Assembly (NCBI GenBank): GCA_027596075.1
Contig: JADGJC010000076.1
Span: 85,907 to 149,906 of the forward strand
From: Rhizophlyctis rosea
Lineage: Eukaryota; Chytridiomycota; Chytridiomycetes; Rhizophlyctidales; Rhizophlyctidaceae
Length of the DNA: 64,000 nt
Direction of reading: 5' to 3'
In this document: positions 44,916 through 56,830 of the stretch, piece by piece
How the letters are laid out: every line of letters begins with the position of its first letter
Position numbering within the stretch: position 1 is the first letter of the stretch
Notes under the pieces: generated by a model
Told to the model about the DNA's origin: nothing
What the model saw: only the letters and a program-made list of their open reading frames with translations
The model's database searches: none
Made by a program: the position numbers and the translations under genes

Positions 44916-46691
44916 ATGACAATCGCAATCGCCACACCATCCGGCTCTCGCCGGCATCTTTCAGCAATCAACCGATTCGTCGCAACGCGCGGATTTACCA
45001 GTTTCGGACTGGGCTTCTACTGCACGATTATCATTCTCTTCATGGGCGGCTTCGTTATCTTCTTACATCATGTTTTCCGTAAGTATACTTCCACCTCGCA
45101 TCCATATGTTCCCACATGCCAATTCCATGTGCTAATATAACAATATATCAAACAGAACCTGCAGGCCACAGCCAATTCCCCTACAAATCCCCCATAGGCC
45201 GCGTAGGCTACTACCTCCACGTAATCCCCGGCCTCCTCTTCTTCTTCGCCGCGGCATACCAATTCCTCTCCCCAGCCCGAATCCGCTGGCCCCGCGTCCA
45301 CCACTACGTCGGATACACCTTCACCGCATCCCAACTCGTCTCTACAATCGGCATATGGATCATCATGTTTTCCGGATCCATGGAAGCAGGGCCAGTGGGA
45401 GCTACATCGTCGTTCTTCATGGTCATATATTGGCAGGTCACACTGTGGTTTGCAATCCGGGCTGCCATGCAAAGGAACATCGAGTTGCATAATATTTGGA
45501 TTGTGAGGAATGTGTTCTTTGCTTTTGGGATTATTTGGACTAGGCCTGGGGTGCTGATTGCGCAGGCTATTAGTCCTATGTTGGGGATTGAGAAGGCGTT
45601 GGGGATGGCGTTGGTTTGGGTTATGGTTGGGATGTGGTTGGCGGGGGAGTGGTGGGTTTACGTCAAGTAAGTCGGTGCCGTGTTTTGTTGGTGGTTGAGC
45701 TTGCCTTGAGTTAGTACTAACAAAGTTATCTTTGATCAGGTATGGCGAAGGAGTCTTCAGAACCCGCTACAGCAGTATCATTGCCAATGCTATCTTCCCC
45801 CCTCGTGTGCCCTCATCTCCGGCTTACGTTCCTCTACCTCATAACATCGACGCCTCAAAAGACACAACGAGTGCAACGACCACCATTGCCCTGAACCCCG
45901 CAGAATCCGCCAGTGCCTCTCCAATCGCTTACCCTCCTCGCGTCTTGGACCCATGGACTCCACTCACTCTCACATCCAAAACCGAACTAACACCGCACAC
46001 CATCCTCTACCGCTTCCAACTGCCCCACTCCCAATACCCCGTCATCATCCCTCCTGGCCGTCACCTCACGCTCCGCGTCAGGGACACATCTCTTGGCGTC
46101 AGATCCTACACCCCAATCAGCAACCCCGTCGACGCCGCTAACGGCACTTTCGACTTCCTCATCAGTGTTCGTCGAGACGCAGATGCGTCCAAGTCTATGT
46201 CTAACCATCTCAAGACTTTGGAAGTTGGATCGGATGTAGTCGAAATGACACCTCCGCAAGGGAGTTTCAACATCCCTTCAATGCAACCTCATATTCTTCT
46301 CGTCGCCGGCGGGTCCGGTCTTACGCCTATGCTTTCGATCTTGACGCATCTTCTCCCATCACCTACCTGTCCATCCATCACGCTACTTTACGCTGCAAGC
46401 ACCACACCGCCACCGTTGGATGAGCACCTTACCCAGCTTGCCGAAAGGTACGGAAACGTGTTCACGTACATCCCGACGTTGAAAGTGAGCGAGAAGGACG
46501 TGATGGACCATTTGCCAGATTTAGCAACTGCAAAAGAGGTGAGGGGTATGGGAAGGGAGAGGTGGAGTGGGGAGAGGGCTGCTGTTTTGGTGTGTGGGCC
46601 GCCGGGGTTGGAGAGTAATGTTGTTGGGTGGGCAAAGAAGGGTGGTTTGAGTGGGGATTTGTGTTGGGCTTTTGGGAGGGATGGACGGTGA
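44916..46691 (+). CDS. DUF2306 membrane domain fused to an NAD(P)H flavin reductase
   Basis: Three exons (44916-45078, 45156-45666, 45740-46691; 1626 nt, 541 residues). The N-terminal half is hydrophobic with about six membrane segments (GFYCTIIILFMGGFVIFL, HVIPGLLFFFAAAYQFL, LVSTIGIWIIMF, LGMALVWVMVGMWLAG). It has the HHYVGY and QRNIELHNIWIVRN motifs of DUF2306 (COG5395-type) proteins, whose conserved histidines suggest a bound cofactor. The C-terminal half (from about residue 294) is a ferredoxin/cytochrome-b5 reductase module: PPGRHLTLRV, RSYTPIS (FAD site), LVAGGSGLTPMLSIL (nicotinamide-dinucleotide site), VLVCGPPGLE and a C-terminal aromatic (CWAFGRDGR). The fusion implies electrons pass from NAD(P)H via FAD to something in the membrane. 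Substrate unknown. Confidence 0.85.
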
Positions 46692-47306
46692 TCTAGACGG
46701 TGGACGGGACTCTTCGTAAAAGTTTACCGCGGTGCGGTTGTTCTATGAGTCCGTGTTAGGAGCTTGTATAATGAGCTTTGTTTACATATCATACCCTTGT
46801 GAATACAGAATTTAGGTTATTCCAAATTCATGACATTCTTATTACACCCACCGTTCAGTGTAGTTGCATGTTGTTCTGTCCCTTTCCGCTTGATCATAAT
46901 CCGTTTTGCATTCCTGAAATTGTGATAATCATCATCATGGGAATGTGGGGGGATGGGGGGGGATGCCCAAACTGCCCAAGTTGCCGACTTCAGGGTGCCA
47001 TTGTATGAGTTATCAATCATTTGGTGGCTGGACGGATTATGAGCACAGGTATATCCAACCACTCGGGTGCTCCCCTCGGGATCTCTATGCGGCTTCGATT
47101 CCCCAATCCCTCTTGTAAATTGCATAGTTGAACCTCCCGGTGTGCAGGGGGTTCACCATAGTCCTGATTACGTCATACGACTGGATCTGGCTGGATCCGA
47201 TTGTGAAGTTGTCTGGACTCTGCCAAGGCATAAATTCTTCAGCTTCTCCAACCCCTGTTTCTCACGCTCCTTCATCACAAAGTCATCCACGCGAAGAGTC
47301 AAAATC
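46692..47306. other. intergenic, no gene seen
   Basis: Contains the end of the reductase transcript and the leader of the next gene. No recognisable feature. Confidence 0.5.
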
Positions 47307-48250
47307 ATGAGCAACGAGAACACTGATCCAACGCGCAGCACTCGTATAGTTCTGAAATTCGTAAGCGACACTAGTTGCCGCTCGGAGATACCTATTCGGT
47401 TGGTGCTAACCAGTATATCCGACGATGCAGTTTGCTCCCGATCCCACTCGCCCTTCCCATCCAAACCCTTTCCGCCAATTCCCCAACGAAATCCTTGACA
47501 AAATCTTCGGCGAATACATCCGTGACGATCTGGTTGCTTCGGCTTGGGGTTGGGGTGAAACTGGCAACCTCCTGGACTTGCTCTTGACAGACAAGTTCTT
47601 TCACTCTGTAGTCAAACGTCTACGTCGCCCCATATGTGAGACCCAAGTTGCCTTCGTTCGCGGTTGTCTTGAGTAGGTCAACCCAAAGCTGTGTCATGGG
47701 AATTGAACTATATGGAGTGGCGCCATTCTTACAGTTGTTCACTAGCAATCGCTACCTTTGGCACCCCAAACCCGCCGACTTTGACGCAGATTCCCTGGAT
47801 TCCTTTCTCCTCAGCAACTGCCGCGTCCTCAAGAATCCTCTCTTCGATATTGGCGCATACATCGACCATTTCATTGAAATTGCTCTCGAAGAGGAGAAGA
47901 TCGTAATTGCCTTGCGTCTGATTACGGCTCTGACCTTCAAAACGTGCTGTTGTGCCCGAATCATTGACTCGCCCTCCATCACGGCCCAAAGCAAGGATTA
48001 CTGGGATCAGTGGGACGATACCGCTGCAGGGATCAGATTTCATCAATCCGGCATCCAATTCATGCGAGTGTTGCGGAACCCGTCACTCCAAGCAACTAAT
48101 CGGACCCCGCCACCACAACCGTACACAGAATTGACGATCAAGAGTTTGGCTTGCACTTATGCTTTCGTCTTCAATGGTTCGAACAATCTCCACCTTGCGA
48201 AACTCAACGGTGACACCCTTGAACACGTACTTACAGTTCGCGGAACTTAA
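47307..48250 (+). CDS. F-box-like protein
   Basis: Proposed exons 47307-47360, 47431-47655 and 47735-48250 (795 nt, 264 residues). Exon 1 encodes MSNENTDPTRSTRIVLKF. Exon 2 begins FAPDPTRPSHPNPFRQFPNE and continues ILDKIFGEYIRDDLVA, then LLLTDKFFHSVVKRL. That is the helix pattern of an F-box (P-x-E-I-L-x-x-I-F), which would link it to an SCF ubiquitin ligase. Exon 3 runs LFTSNRYLWHPKPADF, SLDSFLLSNCRVLKN, YIDHFIEIALEEEKI to the stop and has no recognised repeat. The second intron is uncertain: the donor GTTCGC at 47656 is weak, and a better-looking GTGAGA at 47638 does not give the right phase. Function and target unknown. Confidence 0.6.
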
Positions 48251-48621
48251 CAGAAACTGGAACGGGAACAGATCAGTTGGTCGTTGGTCAGTGAAGGAAG
48301 TTTGCATAGACTTAGCGTTCATGACAGCATAGCGTCCATAGATTAGACTAGTGGCAGTTTCTGTATTGGGGCATTCAGGAAACACATATCGTAGCTTGTA
48401 CCCTAAGGGATGTAACGCCAGCCAAAACACCAGACTGCAAAATCATCCATATGCAACAATGAACTTGCACCATCATTTTGAAATGTGCGGATTGGTGTAG
48501 CCGGCTGGATGAGCAAGGCGCCAGACTCCAGCCAGGCCACCAGGCGAAAACATGAGCTGAACTTCCACCTTTTCACTCCATCACGCTCAGCGACACAATT
48601 AACCCAGCGAAGAACGGCACA
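48251..48621. other. intergenic, no gene seen
   Basis: Short gap between two plus-strand genes; no gene or repeat recognised. Confidence 0.5.
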
Positions 48622-49974
48622 ATGGTAGGTGGATGGGCACGAGTGTGTGCAGTGAGTTAACGGCGTTAGTATTCACAATAGTTGCTTCAAACAGAACATA
48701 CCTCAAACCCTTCTCTCCATACCACCTGTAACGCGTGTGACACTCCTCCTCGTTCCCGTTCTTTCCTTCGTCTCCTACTACCAAATCCAACTTTCCAACG
48801 GGACAAATAACGCTACGCCAATCTTCACAGTAACACCTTCCGCGTCTATACCGTATATATGGTCGTTCATCACGGCAGGATGGGTTGAGTCGAATATAGT
48901 GTCGGTAAGTTGCCGTAGCTGGCTAGATCACTGCGATTTTCGACTTACAAAGTGTTTGCTGTTTATAGTTAGTCACGAATGTCGTTATATTGGCGTTTGC
49001 GGGAATATACTTTGAGCAGGCGTGGGGGCGGAGGTGTGTGTGGCCGGCTCCTCTGACACGCAGCAAAACGCAAAACTGACGTCGGTTCTTGCAGAGAATT
49101 CACAAAATTCATCTTCATAGTCCCCACAGCAGCCTACATCCTCGTGTTCTTCTTTCTGTTCCTTGAGTATGCCGTTGGTCTTAATACGAGCTACCTCTAC
49201 TTGCAAGCCAATGGTCTTGGCGCACTTTTGACCGCGTTCCTAATCGCGTTCAAACAAGTGAGCAAATGACAGCGTCGGTCCGTCAGTTTACTATATGTCT
49301 GATAACATACTTTGTGCAGATAATTCCTGAGCATACTTTGAAAATAGCTTCAGGCGCGGTTTCCGTGCGCGTCAAAGTAAGTCAACATTGAAGCGCATTT
49401 GTTACAGCGCTTCAGTCCGAAAGGATGCTTACAAAGCTGTGTCCGATTGCAGCACCTCCCATCAACCCTCCTCCTCCTAATAACAATCCTCTTCATAATC
49501 CGTCTCATCCACGTAAACTTCTTCATCATCCTCTCCGGCGCCGTCACATCATGGATCTACCTCCGATTTTATAAACAACAGGACGGCAACATCAGAGGCG
49601 ACCGAAGTGAAGCATTCAGTTTCGTCAGCTTTTGGCCCGATTTCATGCACCCTATCTTGAAACCATTCTCGAGCGCGTTGTATGCGGTGTGCATTAGGTT
49701 GAAGATTGTGCCGAAGAATCCGCAGGATGGGGCGTTGCCGACACATACGCGGCATGGAGCTGCGGCTGCGGGGACGGGGACGGCGGGGATGAGTACGGAT
49801 ATTAGTGATGCGGAGAGGAGGAGGTATGTGCTCAATTTGGGAAGCGCTTTGCAATCATGTATACTCAAAGTCCATTCCAGGGCATTGGCGTTAAAAGCGT
49901 TAGATATGCATTTGTCGCAAGCTCCTTCTGTGTCTTCATCTTCTTCTAGACCTTCAACACCAGCTCCAAATTAG
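48622..49974 (+). CDS. TMEM115-like rhomboid-fold Golgi membrane protein
   Basis: Seven coding exons: 48622-48624, 48695-48904, 48969-49033, 49095-49257, 49320-49376, 49453-49823, 49881-49974 (963 nt, 320 residues). TMEM115 proteins are Golgi membrane proteins with a rhomboid-like fold lacking protease residues; they take part in retrograde traffic. Family marks: IPPVTRVTLLLVPVLSF, LAFAGIYFEQAWGRREF, LNTSYLYLQANGLGALL, LIAFKQIIPEHTLKI, SGAVTSWIYLRFYKQQDGNI, RGDRSEAFSFVSFWPDFMHP and the C-terminal DAERRRALALKALDMHL. There are about six membrane segments. The first coding exon is just the ATG: it is the only in-frame ATG, it ends at a GTAGGT donor, and upstream the frame reaches a stop without another ATG. 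Confidence 0.87.
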
Positions 49975-52900
49975 GTTGCGATTGATTGTTGTCGATGTAA
50001 TTTTGCTATACCCGCCGCACTCCTTAAATTTCTGATATACAATGTTTTGTACATACGTAAGACCATGATTCCGAGATTCCACTAGCTTATATGGGGGGAA
50101 TTCGATAGTTTGCGTATCTGCAGTGTATGAAGCATGGGATGCTTCGGACTGATTGTATCTCCCATTGGCGTTAACTTCTGTTGATACTATGCCACGCTGC
50201 AGGTACTCTGCACACAAAGTCTACATGTAAATGTCAGGTATGAGCGGTTATGAACGACCGCCATCGAGGCAAAGTTCCGCTGATGGACAAGTGTTTGTGC
50301 TGACAAAGATCCGCTTCTGTCATCAACTCGTCTGTCAGCGAAACTTTGCCTCGATGAAGATGTGCATTGATCCAGTTGATCTCAAGTGAACAACAAGAAT
50401 AGGACATATGTTCTGGACTTTCGAGTACGGCAACGCTCTTTGATTACTGTACTACTATCGGCCTTTGTAGTCCGCGCTTTGTTTTTTGCCTCTGGTGGAC
50501 TGGATGGTTTGATCCAGCAGTGCGTGTCATTGACAACTTTGCCACCGAGCTGACATTGACAGCAAATTTATCGTGACTCACGTGCATATACAAATTGGCA
50601 CTGATGCATTGAGTACATGAATGCCACATTTTGTTCATCTTTCTTAGACTGATACTTTTTGAGCCAATGTTGACGACAAAGAAGCCACACCAGAGTGCCG
50701 CATCCCATTGTGTCATAGGCGCAAAATAGTGTGAAATGAGGCACATGATTGACGCATACGGGTCGTTGCCTTGCGCTCAACGTATCCAAAGACCATGCAT
50801 GGCGGCATGGGTCTCACTTTTTTTTTTGACGGCAAAGAATGATGACTGGATTTGGTCTGGTGCAAAAATCCTGGACTTTCGTGCTGATTTGACTGACTGT
50901 CGTGCTGGACCGCTTGAATACTCCGGCGCCACTACACAAGGACATGTCCGACTTTTTTCCGTCTTCGCTCTGCCACAAAGAAGCGGCCAAATAGCCAGGT
51001 GACCATAATTTGTGTCATACACAAACGGACTACGTTAAATCAACCATGTAAGAAGAACACACATCCTGCTCGGCCATGTACAATCATTGATCATGCCGTT
51101 TATCCCTCATAAACTCTCAAAGGGAGCAGTCAAGTACGTAATCAATGCAATCAGACGAAAAGTTGCAAAGAGATTTGTTGACTTTTGCAAAATGACGCTT
51201 GCAAAGTCGAAACCCTGTATGGCGAAAACTGAAATGCTGCACACCGAGCATGTAATCTCAAGTCGCATATTGAACACCACCCTGAATTGACTGATGTCAA
51301 CTAGTCTAGACCAGAATCCACTGTTTCCGCCGTAAACTTTTTTTCCCGTCAGAGAAACGCGTTGGCTGCGCCACAATATTTGGATTCTTTCAAAAGCTGG
51401 CGCAGCCAATTTCCAACCGCTCGCCAGCAGGACAACGCATCCATCGCCCAACTTTGTACTTTACCTTCCAACATTGCTGTTGTTACATGTTGCAAGCTGT
51501 ACCTTATTCAACAAACCTCAATGCAAAGCGTGAATATACAACGCAAACTCACGCAGGCTACATTGGTTACCACCTGATGGCGATGCCAATCTCGTATATA
51601 ACTCCACGCATGGGGCTTGTACCTGGCCTTGCAGCAAACTATTTCAGGCTTAGCAATAACAAAAAAGAATCACAATTTTAAGGACATCGAGAGTGGATGT
51701 ATCATTTGCCCAGATATGCAGTCTTCGACAAGCAAGCATCTGTCAGACCAGCAGGACCTTTACGATCAGGAAGAGTAGGAAGTTCGCATCATCCATCTGA
51801 ATTTCACACATCATGTTCTGCAGTGAGGGAGTTTAAAAAACAAAAATCGCGCGGCGTGGATGTCCGATGAATAAGTAATGAACAAGTGGATGCACCGTTC
51901 GGTTAGCCACTTGATGCTCGAACACTCATATACCTAGCAATATCGGCGGATGTGATATTGATTCGCTGTCGTTGACCATAGGCGCTCCGCTAATCTGTCA
52001 AAGATCACAATCGCTAAGCAGATCTACCTCATTTGCAATGAGGGCATCATATACTCGACTTGCCGTGCTGAGCGCGCCACTTTGTGTCTATATGTCAACC
52101 TTCAATGTCGAAGGTCTGCATCCTGAATTGCGAGCCATCAGCCCCGCATTTACGAATAGGGCATCAACGTGATGGAGTATTGCGGATACACCCAGCTTGG
52201 AATACTCGGCTTGTGTTTTTGTTTCATGTTAGGCCTGTCCGAATGCCGACAAGGTAGAATGGCGCTTTGCGAACAGACTATCAAGCTCCGTCGCTGCAGG
52301 CCTCTGACTAATTGTATGAATCAGACTTACAAACTCATAATCATGAAAGCACTGGGCATTGCGATTGAACGTCTACGATGCCGTATGTTTGCTTCTTATA
52401 CAAAAGTTTCTTTTTCCAGAGCATGTCTCTCACACCATGTCATGTTCATCTCCTGCGTCCACGTAACAATCTGCCTCGCTATATGTGCCTGGACGATTCA
52501 GACTGAATTTGATGGCCGACAGCTGCATTGTGATCACAACGCAAGTGTCTTCCATACGATTGGCCACACGATGTCAGTCTTTTTCCCCAAGAGTCAGCAC
52601 TGAGATTGTGTTGGGACGGAACCACTCTTCACCAAGCGACCAATACGATCCTTTTGAGCGGGCCCTTAGATCTCACGCGTAACTCAAAATGTCACGAAAT
52701 CAATTGCACCAGTCCATACTGCTGGTGCTGGACCTCCATCATCGCAACGTGTGATAGCTAGCCCCACGAAATCCAGGCCATCGTTTCTCTTTTTGTGCAT
52801 CAGTGACGGTTCAGTTGTGGGGAATTTTATCAGTCGCATGCCGGACAAATAAATACAATTTACCATCCCGACCATCCCAATCTCAAACAACTTGCTTGCA

Positions 52901-53435
52901 AGCGGAGCGGCGAGGTGCTCTCAATTCCACATGGGTGTGCCCATGTTGGATTGAGCAACCCCATGGCAAAGTTCTGTGTGGGAAGGGTAGAAAAACTGAA
53001 GCCGACCGACAAGCACGTCTCCATTCGACCAACACATCTGGTGACCTTTGCAGGAGGTGCCAGGTCTTGACCATCTTATGGTGACACGTGAAGCATTCAG
53101 AACACGATCTTAGTCTGACACCTTGACACGCAGGGATGAACGATCGATACTGTACGAAGGATGGATGGCTAAAGAGCATCAGGAGTAGATTGCGATATGC
53201 AAAAGGAAAAGTGAATGCCGGGACTCGGGAATACCCCGAGTGTGTTTATTTCTGAGAGCCCATGCACGTTCGGTGATCAAATCTCGATTGTATACATGCC
53301 GCAAAGGCACAAAAGCTCCTATTACTCTTCGAAAGATTTACACGCAAAACCAAAACAAAAAACAAGGAACAAGCAAATAAGAAAAAACAGATTCAACCAC
53401 CACCAAAACCCACCCATAAGCACATCCAAAACCCC
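49975..53435. other. long intergenic region, no gene seen
   Basis: 3.5 kb between the TMEM115-like gene and convergent calnexin. Open frames are short and lack motifs. An inverted repeat lies at 50262-50356 (separate entry). The composition is more even than in the genes; parts may be old transposon or gene debris that I cannot identify. Confidence 0.5.
50262..50356. repeat. inverted repeat with about 22-nt arms
   Basis: The left arm begins CATCGAGGCAAAGTT at 50262 and runs to about 50283. The right arm ends AACTTTGCCTCGATG at 50356. The arms are reverse complements over about 22 nt with one mismatch and enclose about 50 nt. The spacer contains further TGACAAA/CTGTCA words that could extend a hairpin. 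Confidence 0.8.
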
Positions 53436-55797
53436 CTATTCCTCATCCTCATCCCCAACCTTCTTCAAATTCCTCCTCTTAACCCCCTCAGTCTCAACAA
53501 CCTCCTCAACCTCCTCCTCAACAACCTCAGTCTCCTCCGTCTCCTTCCCATCTTTCACAACAACCTTCTCCTTGACAACCGGCGTACTCTCCACAACCCT
53601 TGACGTCTTCCCCTTCTTCACACCCTTCTTCCCCTCACCACCACCCAAACTTCCCAACACCAAAACCGGCAACAAAAGCACCGCCAAAACACCCACAAGC
53701 CCCGCCGCAACCTCCGGCTGGTCCTGCACCGCGCCCTTAGGGTCCTCCCTCGCGCGGTTAATGAATTCAATGACTTGGAATTTGAGGTTGTCGAGGACGG
53801 CCCAGATGCCCGTTTGTTGGGTCGGAGGAGTGACGGGTTTGGGCTTGTCCTTTTCTTCGATTTCAGTTTCGATTTTGTGCTTGACGGCCCAGGTTTCTTC
53901 GGCGAGCTTTTCGGCGTCGGCGATGCTGGAGCCGATGTAGATGTTGTCGAATTGGATGGAGTCTTGCATGGTCCAGAGTTCGAAGCCGATGGCGCCCTGG
54001 CAGGTTCAAGGAAGATTACGGTTTAGCAATGTGACGCGTACCACGCGGTCTACAGGATTGAATGCTTACGATCTTGTTGAAATTGGCGGGGGTCAAATCC
54101 TCGAAGTAATTGGGGTTGGCAATCTTGCGGGGCTTCCATTCACCTTTGTATTTGGGGTTCGTGATCATGGGTGCCCTATGCGTCGATATCAGTCAGCAAC
54201 GGTCCAGCGCAATTGTTGAAGAGCCGGGATATAATCACTCACGTCCAAACTCCCTTGTAGTTCGGATTTCTTTTTGTCGGCCTCGTCCATGGTCCGCATC
54301 CGGCGGCCTTGGTACACTTGGGGTTGGGAACCAACGGTGCCTGCCAGTCGCCATCTTCCTCGTCATCCCAATCGTCGGGCTTCTTGGCCTCCGAATCCGG
54401 GATGTTCAACGGCTCGTTATCCAGCCAGTCTGCAGGCTTTTTGGCATCCTCATCAGGAATGGTCATTGGTGCGTTCTCGTCCCTGCAATCGCCAGCCAGT
54501 CAGCCCACGACTACCGAACCTTCAATGGTCTCATCAAATCGATACTAACCAATCGGCGGGTTTGGTTGCATCGGGATCAGCAATAGTGGGTTGATCCTCC
54601 CAGTCGGCGGGCTTCTTGTCCTCTGGGTCGTCAATCTCTGCAAATGTCGTTGTTTAGCGATGTGCATGTTTTATGCTTGCGACGGTACTCAAACTCACCT
54701 TTTGCCGGGTTCACGGCAGGAGTGAAGTCTTCCAACAGCGATCCGGTCTTCTTCCCCTTCTGGTTGTTCACGCGCACCTCGAACTTTTGGTCGGGTGTGA
54801 TGATCAAAGTGTACAGGTTTGTCTTTTTGTCCTTCACGGCTTCAAGAGGTGCTTTGAGGTGCTTCTCCTCAAATTCACCGGTCTTGGGGTTCTGCAGAAA
54901 GTGTGAGCTGCGGCTACTTTGGATGCATTGCTATCAATGTACAATAGTTACCTTGTGGCGGAAGATGAAGTGTACTTTGTTGGTGCTCGCGCATCGGTCA
55001 GGACCAAACACTGTTCGAGAGACGATCAGCTTCTGCATTGAGGCGAAACTTAGAGAAAACAACAACTTACTGATGGTGTAGGGAGTCTTGTCAGAGAATT
55101 TCTCGGGGTTGAACTTCTCATCGTAAGTCAAGAGCTTCAAGTAAGCGCCACCACATTCCAAGCCGTTTTGAGTTTTGACCTCATACCTAGAGATGATGAA
55201 ATTAGTATAAACACGCACCATTCAACAGGAATCAAATGCATTAGATCACGTACTGAACAACCAATGGCTTGCCAGTGGGATCAATTGGCTTGTCGAATTT
55301 TGCGGATATCGCCTAATGAAATTCAATTTGGTTTGTTTACATTCTCATCCGCTCGGACGTAAAAAGAGTACACCAGCTTACATGATGAGCCGCGGCAGTC
55401 TTGACAGTCAACCCCTTGTCGCCCTCAATGGCAACAACTTCGGGAGCCTCAACCTCCCACTTGCCCCGATACGCAAGCAAGTCCTCATCTTCGATTCCAT
55501 CGACAACCTTCTTCGCACTCGACGGTATCCATCGGCTCTTCCAGTCCTCAACGAATTGCTCGACGAATGCTCCTTTGATTCCGGTGGGCTGTTTGAAGTG
55601 TGATTGTTAGTCAAAAATATTCACATATCCGCCTTCCCAACCGTGGGAAAGTGGCTTGCACCAGACCAAGATCAGAGGGTGCGGCCTACCTTGAACGGGA
55701 CAGTGGGGACGCTAGACGCTTCAGGAGATGCGACCTCCTCCGCACTTGCAAAGGCAGCCAGGGCCAGACAAGTTGGCAATACGTATGCTACTCTCAT
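53436..55797 (-). CDS. CNE1: calnexin, ER lectin chaperone
   Basis: Binds monoglucosylated N-glycans on folding proteins in the ER. Ten exons: 55797-55690, 55588-55382, 55312-55254, 55186-55071, 55010-54952, 54891-54699, 54637-54550, 54482-54243, 54175-54070, 53996-53436 (1737 nt, 578 residues). A signal peptide ([19 protein letters not shown]) comes first. The lectin domain has [19 protein letters not shown] and [20 protein letters not shown], with the conserved Cys pair. The P-domain arm has repeated IxDPxxxKPxDW units ([36 protein letters not shown]) and [18 protein letters not shown] units. A second Cys pair sits in [11 protein letters not shown]. One membrane segment ([17 protein letters not shown], about 489-509) is followed by a cytosolic tail of alternating basic and Glu-rich runs ending KKVGDEDEE. 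Confidence 0.96.
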
Positions 55798-56830
55798 TGT
55801 GTTTTCTCCCGTTAGATCTCTTGCAATGAAAGTGATTGCAATGAGGGCGTGGGAAAGATGGGGGACGACGCGGGTGGCCCTGGTCTCAATTTATGGGGCA
55901 TGCAAATTGGAGTGGCAATCGAATGTGATGTCCGAGTGTGTTGACTGTGGTCCAGTTCACGTGTTCATTAGCCCACTTTCGATGAAGTTCGACTGGAATG
56001 TGCATTGCTCTCATTGGTCAGATTCGCATGTAAGTAAATGACACGTGCAAGTCTATAGCTGCAAATAGCGAAATGCCAGCAGTAATGGGGTGCTGTGGCG
56101 ATGTGGCAATTGCTGAGCCTTACGCCACCAATAACAAGACTGGCCCGACTACAACTCTGGGCAACTTTGGGCGATTTGGGCGGCTTTGTTCGCCAACAAA
56201 AACGCACGGAGCCACACCGATTATCGCAATTTTGCATACCCCTATACACTTTTATAGCAGTTGTGTTACAAGGGACATAAATAGGTGCGCAGCAGCATCT
56301 GCCCTCAAAAGGACAGATCATCCCTTTGAACCACAAGCATGTGAAGCCATGGCGCTGGAAAGGGGGTTGCAGCAGTTGCAGCAGATGCTCCTCTGGCAGG
56401 GATGCGCAGGAATGAATGACGACGATGAAATGTGGTCGTGATGAGGCTTGATTTCCTAAGACGCTGTTCTGGATTCTGAGTCTTTACCTGCCATTTGACA
56501 CGAAGGAACAGGGTCCCTTTGCGGCTGTTTCTTTTGTTGCGCTCTCCTTCCTTTCTGCACCGCCCCGCCTACGGCCTATAAAACTGTCAAAGACAGGAGC
56601 CGCGTCGCCCCGTCGTGTTGCTTCTACCACCCGAAAACCCGTTGAAGGACCCTGCTCTATACATATTATCTCCAAAAATTGCCTCTTACGTCTTTGTATT
56701 GATACTACTATCGACTTATTATCTGTTAAATACTATCCATATATTCTCGAAAACGATTGTACTTTCTTAGCTTTGCGATGGAACGATAGCACTATCCAGC
56801 TTACACTGACCTGCCTTCATCATCAACGAT
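55798..56830. other. divergent intergenic region
   Basis: Between calnexin (minus) and a membrane protein gene (plus). No gene seen. A CCAAT-like word (gccaccaataac) lies near 56123-56134. The right end is A/T-rich before 56831. Confidence 0.5.

Noticed and set aside
49975..53435. Intact transposon in the long gene-free stretch
   Set aside because: No transposase, reverse transcriptase or integrase motif and no long terminal repeats could be seen; only the short inverted repeat is reported.
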